Source of the DNA: Synechococcus sp. WH 8101
GTDB lineage: Bacteria > Cyanobacteriota > Cyanobacteriia > PCC-6307 > Cyanobiaceae
Length of the DNA stretch: 64,000 nucleotides
Assembly: GCF_004209775.1 (NCBI RefSeq)
Contig: NZ_CP035914.1
Coordinates: forward strand, 682,001 to 746,000
Direction of reading: 5' to 3'
Below, piece by piece: positions 59,536 through 64,000 of the stretch; position 1 is the stretch's first letter; each line of letters begins with the position of its first letter. The notes under the pieces are model-generated. The model was not told where the DNA came from. It did no database searches and saw nothing but the letters and a program-made list of their open reading frames with translations. A program made the translations under genes and the position numbers.

Positions 59536-59550
59536 CAGGCGCAGCAGTTC
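59521..59550 (+). repeat. 15-base direct duplication across the trmD stop codon
   Basis: CAGGCGCAGCAGTAG (59521-59535, ending in the trmD stop) is followed directly by CAGGCGCAGCAGTTC (59536-59550). The first 13 bases are identical. It looks like a recent slippage duplication in the CAG-rich 3' end. Confidence 0.8.
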
Positions 59551-59591
59551 GGCCGCGGTTCATCAAGAATGGAGCTCTTGACCTGGCCCCC

Positions 59592-60077
59592 ATGCAGCTG
59601 CGGATTGGCAACGGCTACGACATGCACCGCCTTGTGCCTGGCCGGCCCCTGATTCTGGGTGGACAGCGATTGGCACACCCCGATGGCCTGGGCCTGGATG
59701 GCCACAGCGATGCCGATGTGTTGGTGCACGCGATCATGGATGCCCTGCTTGGGGCGCTCTCTCTGGGCGATATCGGCCAACACTTCCCCCCGGAGGATCC
59801 CCGCTGGAAAGGGGCCGACAGCCTGGTGCTGCTGGAGCAGGTGGTGGCCTTGGTGCGGGATCGTGGCTGGGGTGTCGCCAATGTGGATTCGGTGGTGATC
59901 GCTGAGCGCCCCAAGCTCAAACCCCATATCGAGGCGATGCGTCGTGCCATTGCCACGCGTATCGGCATCGCACCGGAGCAGGTAGGGGTGAAGGCCACGA
60001 CCAACGAACAACTCGGACCCGAAGGACGGGAAGAGGGGATCTCCGCTCAGGCGGTCGCGCTGCTTCAGGCTCTGTGA
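59592..60077 (+). CDS. ispF: 2-C-methyl-D-erythritol 2,4-cyclodiphosphate synthase
   Basis: This 161-residue enzyme of the MEP isoprenoid pathway has the metal-site motifs [17 protein letters not shown] (Asp-x-His), [30 protein letters not shown] and [13 protein letters not shown], and [17 protein letters not shown]. It is complete. It supplies precursors of carotenoids and phytol. The next gene overlaps its stop with GTGA. Confidence 0.98.
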   Translation: MQLRIGNGYDMHRLVPGRPLILGGQRLAHPDGLGLDGHSDADVLVHAIMDALLGALSLGDIGQHFPPEDPRWKGADSLVLLEQVVALVRDRGWGVANVDSVVIAERPKLKPHIEAMRRAIATRIGIAPEQVGVKATTNEQLGPEGREEGISAQAVALLQAL

Positions 60078-60517
60078 CCCGCCGCTTTTCAGGATTGCTA
60101 CGTAGGGTTTTAAGCCTTGCCCTGTCGTTGGCTGTGCTGTTCAGCTCCCCTGCCCAGGCGCGGTTCGTCGCCTTCGCCGATCCGGAGGGCGGCTACGACG
60201 TTGCCGTGATCGAGCATCTCAAGGTGAAGGTGCCAGAGGCTGCACGGCAGGCTTGGTTGGAGGCGGAGCGGGGCAGCTGGGAACCCTGGCTGGCGCGTCA
60301 GCAGGGATTTCTGGGCCGGGATCTGCTCTGGAATCCTGAAACCGAAGAAGGCACGCTGCTGATCCGCTGGCGCAGCAGAGAGGCGTGGAAGGCGATTCCT
60401 GAGCAGGAGGTGGATGCTGTGCAACAGCGCTTTGAGCAGCTGGCCCGTGAGGCCACCGGTGAGCGTCTGGGTAATCCGTTTCCGCTCCTCTACGAAGGCG
60501 AACTGCTGCCCCAATGA
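60074..60517 (+). CDS. TIGR03792-like exported cyanobacterial protein
   Basis: This 147-residue protein has a signal peptide ([20 protein letters not shown]) and a domain of about 115 residues ([57 protein letters not shown]) resembling the monooxygenase-like TIGR03792 family. Function is unknown. It starts with GTG overlapping ispF, and its end overlaps the larB start (ATGA). Confidence 0.85.
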   Translation: MTRRFSGLLRRVLSLALSLAVLFSSPAQARFVAFADPEGGYDVAVIEHLKVKVPEAARQAWLEAERGSWEPWLARQQGFLGRDLLWNPETEEGTLLIRWRSREAWKAIPEQEVDAVQQRFEQLAREATGERLGNPFPLLYEGELLPQ

Positions 60518-61209
60518 CGGCGACAGCCCATCTCGACTGGGATCGTCGCCGCCGCATCGGCATCAGTGAGGCGATCTGGGGGGAGCACAAGACAGCGGAA
60601 CAGATCGCGGCGATTCTGGAGTCGTTCTATGGCCGCGGTGAAGCTGCGTTGGTCACCCGCGTCGATGCTGCCAAGGCCGCTGCTGTGGCGGCATTGCTGC
60701 CCGAGCGCGACCTGCAATGGCATGACCAGGCCCGCTGCCTCAGCAGCGTTCCAATCTCGCTCGAACAGAGCGACGCAGAGGCGCCGGTCACCATCCTCAG
60801 CGGTGGCACAAGCGATTGGCCCGTGGCCAAGGAAGCGCAGCTGGCTCTGGCGTTCCAGGGCATCGCCGCCTCGTTGATGCTGGATGTGGGGGTGGCCGGC
60901 TTGCACCGTCTGCTCGAGCGGTTGCCCCTGCTGCGCACGGCGCAGGTGCTGATCGCCTGTGCCGGCATGGAGGGGGCTCTGCCCACCGTGCTCGCCGGAC
61001 TTGTGCCCCAGCCGGTGATCGGTGTGCCCGTGTCGGTGGGGTATGGCGTCAGCGCTGGAGGACGGGCCGCCCTTGATGGAATGCTCGCCAGCTGTGCGCC
61101 TGGCCTCACGGTGGTGAACATCGACAATGGCTACGGCGCAGCGATGGCTGCGTTGCGCATCCTCAGCTCCTCAGTGGAGCGGGTTGTGGCCGATCGGGTT
61201 GAGGAGTGA
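60514..61209 (+). CDS. larB: LarB, nickel pincer cofactor biosynthesis protein
   Basis: This 231-residue protein matches LarB (TSDWPVAKEAQLALAFQGI, LIACAGMEGALPTVLAGLVPQPVIGVPVSVGYGVSAGGRAALDGMLASCAPGLTVVNIDNGYGAA). LarB carboxylates and cleaves nicotinic acid adenine dinucleotide to start the pincer cofactor. No larC or larE is in the window. It ends a trmD-ispF-60074-larB run. The small minus-strand ORF at 61171 overlaps its end. Confidence 0.95.
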   Translation: MTATAHLDWDRRRRIGISEAIWGEHKTAEQIAAILESFYGRGEAALVTRVDAAKAAAVAALLPERDLQWHDQARCLSSVPISLEQSDAEAPVTILSGGTSDWPVAKEAQLALAFQGIAASLMLDVGVAGLHRLLERLPLLRTAQVLIACAGMEGALPTVLAGLVPQPVIGVPVSVGYGVSAGGRAALDGMLASCAPGLTVVNIDNGYGAAMAALRILSSSVERVVADRVEE

Positions 61210-61350
61210 GCTTTTCGGTTCGGACCCATCCAGTTCGAACAATTGCTCCACCCACAGCCGCATGGAGTGAGGCAAGGAGCCCTGCTCATAACGCAACATC
61301 GCTTCCAACAAAACAGGCGAATTCACCCATTGGATCGTGCGGCTGGCCAT
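61171..61350 (-). CDS. Possible 59 aa small protein
   Basis: From the ATG at 61350 the frame reads MASRTIQWVNSPVLLEAM then an acidic amphipathic stretch (RYEQGSLPHSMRLWVEQLFELDG) and ends within larB, overlapping it by 39 bases. The composition is protein-like (Trp, Leu, Glu spacing), but the frame could be chance. Together with the ORF at 61419 it is all that fills 61210-61683. No family is recognised. Confidence 0.4.
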   Translation of the reverse strand: MASRTIQWVNSPVLLEAMLRYEQGSLPHSMRLWVEQLFELDGSEPKSSLLNPIGHNPLH

Positions 61351-61418
61351 GGCGCAGGCAGCTTTGGTTGCACGATGCGGCTTGCTCAGAGGGTTGGCAA
61401 GGCTGCCGGCGTCGCGAT

Positions 61419-61586
61419 CTAGTCGGCTTTGTCGTATTTTCTGCCCAAGCGCCACAGTTCATTGCTGTGGGAGGGAGATTCGACGATGCGAAGCTTGCGC
61501 ACGAGTTCAAATAAATCGGCCTGATCAAGTTCCCCGTTGCTTTGCCACTGCATGGCACGTGGATCGGGTTGTGGAGCAGCGGACAA
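61419..61586 (-). CDS. Possible 55 aa small protein
   Basis: From the TTG at 61586 (or ATG at 61553, 44 residues) the frame reads a Pro-rich start, then MQWQSNGELDQADLFELV and KLRIVESPSHSNELWRLGRKYDKAD. The composition is that of a real hydrophilic protein with mixed charge and helix periodicity. It precedes the small ORF at 61171 by 68 bases on the same strand, so the two may be co-transcribed. The region 61587-61683 between it and the DUF1517 gene shows nothing I recognise. Confidence 0.4.
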   Translation of the reverse strand: MSAAPQPDPRAMQWQSNGELDQADLFELVRKLRIVESPSHSNELWRLGRKYDKAD

Positions 61587-61683
61587 GGAGGGACGGTTTG
61601 AAGTCCGATCAAGCTAATCAGCGTTGGACCCGGTTTCTTCCCTGAAGCGCCGCTTTGCAGTGGAAGATTTTCTGAAGCCTGAT

Positions 61684-62640
61684 TCAGAGATGCTGCAGAT
61701 TCGGATAAGCGGTCACCAGTTCATCGGCGCTGAGCACATCGCCACTGCCATCGGGTTGCCAGATCACCTCAAGGGCGATCAGGTCGCTGGAGGCCGTGGA
61801 GCCGAGGATGCGCAGGGTTTCACGCAGCGCTTCGCCATTGTCGGCTTGCTTGATCGTCATTGGACGACGGCTCGCCACTAGCAGGGTGACGACGATGTAT
61901 TCACTGGTCGCATCGGCATCGCCGCGTTGGGCCAGGTCGCCCGAGGTGGTGCGAACGCCGCCCACATTGCTGGTGAGCTCCTGCCGCAGTTTGCTGCGCT
62001 CGGTCATCGACAACCGATTGAAGGTGCTTTCTGCGGCACTGAAGGGAACGCTGCCGCATTCAGCATTGGCGTACACCCACAACTCAGGCTGGCGCAGGAG
62101 GGCGAGGGTGGTGTCTTGAAGCACGCGTTGCAGACCGGAAGCCTGGCTCGTGTCGGCCGTGGCGGCCAGTTGGCGCAGGTCGCTCTGCAGGGCTTTGGCA
62201 CTTGCCAGCAACCCCACCTGCACCTGGATCAGGCTCACGGGCCCTGGATTGATCGTGTTGACCCGATCGCCGCCGATCGCAGTGCCGCCGCCACTGCCAG
62301 CGCTACGGAAGGCATTCACCAGCACCCCCACGATCGCCATCAGGATTAGAAAACCGAAGAGACCGCCGCCCCCGAATCCGAAGATCGGGATGATGAACGG
62401 AAAGCCGATGCCACCGCCATAGCCGCGGCTGTAGCCACCGCCGTAGCTGCGGTTCAGCCCACCGCTGCGCGGCATCGATGGGGCCCGGAAACTGCCGCCG
62501 CCGATGCGGCCGCCGCTGGCGGCTTCACTCACCTGGGGCTGAATGATCAACACGCTGATGAGCAACAGCGGGATCATCAAGATCGACAGGCTGCGCTGCA
62601 GCCAAGGATGCAGCGGTGATTGGCTCCGGTGCTTCGGCAT
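61684..62640 (-). CDS. DUF1517 family membrane protein
   Basis: This 318-residue protein has an N-terminal membrane or signal segment (LSILMIPLLLISVLIIQPQ), a Gly/Ser-rich, glycine-tyrosine region (GGSFRAPSMPRSGGLNRSYGGGYSRGYGGG), a second membrane segment (LFGFLILMAIVGVLVNAF) and a cytoplasmic or lumenal domain of about 190 residues ending DVLSADELVTAYPNL. This matches DUF1517, found in cyanobacteria and plastids. Function is unclear. It lies 35 bases after thiS on the same strand. Confidence 0.93.
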   Translation of the reverse strand: MPKHRSQSPLHPWLQRSLSILMIPLLLISVLIIQPQVSEAASGGRIGGGSFRAPSMPRSGGLNRSYGGGYSRGYGGGIGFPFIIPIFGFGGGGLFGFLILMAIVGVLVNAFRSAGSGGGTAIGGDRVNTINPGPVSLIQVQVGLLASAKALQSDLRQLAATADTSQASGLQRVLQDTTLALLRQPELWVYANAECGSVPFSAAESTFNRLSMTERSKLRQELTSNVGGVRTTSGDLAQRGDADATSEYIVVTLLVASRRPMTIKQADNGEALRETLRILGSTASSDLIALEVIWQPDGSGDVLSADELVTAYPNLQHL

Positions 62641-62675
62641 GCGTTCTCCAGCGGCTCACATCGTTGAAAACGACT

Positions 62676-62891
62676 CTAGGAACCGCCACCCACGATGGTG
62701 ACAATCTCCAACGTGTCGCCATCGCGGACGGTTTGGCTGTCCCACCGATCTGGGGTCAGGATCAAGCCGTTGAATTCCACCACCACCAGGCGTGGATGGT
62801 GCCCCAGTTGCTCGATGACCGCCGCCAGGTTGGCCGGGGCAGGGCTGAGCTGGCGTAGCTCTCCATTCACCTGCAGTTGAAGCGTGGGCAT
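62676..62891 (-). CDS. thiS: Sulfur carrier protein ThiS
   Basis: This 71-residue ubiquitin-fold protein delivers sulfur for the thiazole of thiamine. [20 protein letters not shown] and [13 protein letters not shown] are typical. ThiS normally ends in Gly-Gly, which is adenylated and thiocarboxylated; here the gene reads IVGGGS then a stop, so one Ser follows the glycines. It is 42 bases downstream of thiE. Confidence 0.9.
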   Translation of the reverse strand: MPTLQLQVNGELRQLSPAPANLAAVIEQLGHHPRLVVVEFNGLILTPDRWDSQTVRDGDTLEIVTIVGGGS

Positions 62892-62933
62892 CGCGGTTGA
62901 GGGCGGTCAGAACAAGTCAGAACACGGGAGCGG

Positions 62934-63980
62934 TCACGACAGCGCCGTGAGCAGTTCGTGGCTGGCCGCATGGGCATCGGTGGCTTCCATGATTGCGCGC
63001 ACCACCGCCACCCGATGGGCGCCGGCCGCACGCACCGCGTCGAGCCGTTCTGCATCGATGCCGCCGATGGCGAACCAGGGAATGGAGGCATGGCGACTGG
63101 CTTCCTCAACCCACTGCAGGCCGCGTGCGGTGCGATCCGGTTTGGTGGCCGTTGCATACACCGGACCGACGCCCACGTAGTCGCAGCCTTCGTTTTGGGC
63201 CGTGAGCAGCTGCTCGAGCTGGTGGGTGCTGCGCCCTAACAGGCGATGGGGGCCGATCAGGGCACGCGCTTCCTGTGTAGGGAGATCTTCCTGGCCCAGG
63301 TGCACGCCATCGGCATCCACCAGGAGGGCCAGATCAATCCGGTCGTTCACGATGAATAGGGCCTGATGCCGCTTGCAGAGCTCGGCCAGGGCGCGTGCCT
63401 CCTCGAGCCGCTGTAGGTCATGGCCTTCTTTCGCTCTGTATTGCACCAGGGAGACGCCCGCCTGGAGGGCAGCGGCGACCTGGGCCTCCAGGTTTGGCAC
63501 CGGCGAGGTCACGAGATAGAGCCGGCTCTTCTGCAGGCGCCGCAGGCGTTCCTGATGGTCTCCAGCCTGCAGGATCGTGACCTCGAGGTCGTAGATGCCG
63601 TAGCGGATCTCCGCGGCCGTCGCCGCCAGCTCTGGGTCGCGATCGCGTCCGAATTCCTCCAATACTCGGAGCGCTTCCTGAATCCGTCCGCAATTGGCGG
63701 CCACGATCTGTTCCGAGTGATCCCGCTGCTGCTGGGCGGGGTGGCCCAGGCCGGCGCCGCTGTCGGTGGCGGTGGACCGTGCTTCCTTGTAACCCCTGTG
63801 GTGGTGGACGCCGAGTCGCTGGCGCCAATCCTTGAGGCAGATCACCAGATCCTGCCGGTCGAGTCCGAAGCGGCACCAGTCTTCAACGACGCGAAGTCCT
63901 TCGCGGGCCCGGTCGAGATTGGCGTCGATCAGCCGGGCCACACGCTGATCGCCGAAGGCAGCGACAAGCATCGATTTCAT
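62934..63980 (-). CDS. thiE: Thiamine-phosphate synthase with N-terminal extension
   Basis: This 348-residue protein has an extra N-terminal helical domain of about 150 residues ([43 protein letters not shown]), usual in cyanobacterial ThiE. The TIM-barrel synthase follows with [47 protein letters not shown] and [13 protein letters not shown]...PWFAIGGI. It couples the thiazole and pyrimidine of thiamine. The start is ATG at 63980, or three codons later. It is upstream of thiS. Confidence 0.97.
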   Translation of the reverse strand: MKSMLVAAFGDQRVARLIDANLDRAREGLRVVEDWCRFGLDRQDLVICLKDWRQRLGVHHHRGYKEARSTATDSGAGLGHPAQQQRDHSEQIVAANCGRIQEALRVLEEFGRDRDPELAATAAEIRYGIYDLEVTILQAGDHQERLRRLQKSRLYLVTSPVPNLEAQVAAALQAGVSLVQYRAKEGHDLQRLEEARALAELCKRHQALFIVNDRIDLALLVDADGVHLGQEDLPTQEARALIGPHRLLGRSTHQLEQLLTAQNEGCDYVGVGPVYATATKPDRTARGLQWVEEASRHASIPWFAIGGIDAERLDAVRAAGAHRVAVVRAIMEATDAHAASHELLTALS

Positions 63981-64000
63981 GGCAATCTTGGCAGGATCGC

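Noticed and set aside
61624-61881. 85-codon plus-strand ORF
   Set aside because: Overlaps the DUF1517 gene in antisense and shows no motif.

Overview
The window looks like the chromosome of a unicellular alpha-cyanobacterium of the marine Synechococcus / Cyanobium lineage. The DNA is GC-rich and densely packed, with many 1-4 base gene overlaps (ATGA, GTGA, TGATG). Cyanobacterial marker genes include a CpcS/CpeS-type bilin lyase, the ClpP/ClpR pair, Ftn2/ZipN, a DUF1517 protein, a TIGR03792-like protein, an Fe superoxide dismutase, and an OprB porin beside a sugar porter. No phage genes, insertion sequences or CRISPR arrays were seen. All assignments come from reading translated sequence and recalling family motifs; no database search was run.

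Layout. (1) 1-9976: an accessory block built around P1B-type ATPases. One ATPase is catalytically intact (5490-8012), lacks the CPx metal motif and carries a C-terminal HTH-like domain. Two relatives (2752-4914 and the partial gene 1-1167) keep the ATPase fold but have lost the phosphorylated Asp and the GDGxND motif. Around them are two paralogous DUF5132-like proteins, two small membrane proteins with an HMA-like N-terminus, an ArsA-like protein with no P-loop, a beta-carbonic anhydrase and a small HTH protein. This is my best candidate for an undescribed system. (2) 10062-13857: a DUF1345 membrane protein, a GT4 glycosyltransferase with a polyprenyl-phosphate sugar transferase, and a channel-like membrane protein. 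(3) 13848-18414, minus strand: PIN/TRAM protein, clpR, clpP, ilvC and cbiB; cbiB probably starts at CTG. (4) 18486-25615: hemW, panB, the SRP RNA gene ffs, then a minus-strand division and wall run (miaB, ddl, a small membrane protein, ftsQ, ftsZ). (5) 25712-31033, plus strand: enolase-superfamily epimerase and DUF1611 pair, tRNA-His, DUF4359 protein, cytosine-deaminase-like amidohydrolase and FAD oxidase. (6) 31054-39178: pentapeptide protein, argD-folC, murA, two tRNA-Leu genes, rRNA/tRNA methylase, lpdA, trpC. (7) 39186-47877: sodB, FKBP isomerase, lnt, mnmA, nnr, a group 2 sigma factor, pdhA. (8) 47925-53853: ftn2, ffh, rpsP, a phoH-like gene and a Bax-inhibitor-like gene. (9) 54002-56784: sugar porter and OprB porin. 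(10) 56795-63980: era, bilin lyase, trmD, ispF, larB, two very small ORFs, DUF1517, thiS and thiE.

Functional links. The window holds both the SRP RNA and Ffh. Division genes (ftsZ, ftsQ, ftn2) and wall precursor genes (murA, ddl) are present. PdhA (E1-alpha) and LpdA (E3) are two subunits of pyruvate dehydrogenase. ThiS and ThiE serve thiamine synthesis. The porin and porter pair suggests uptake of external sugar.
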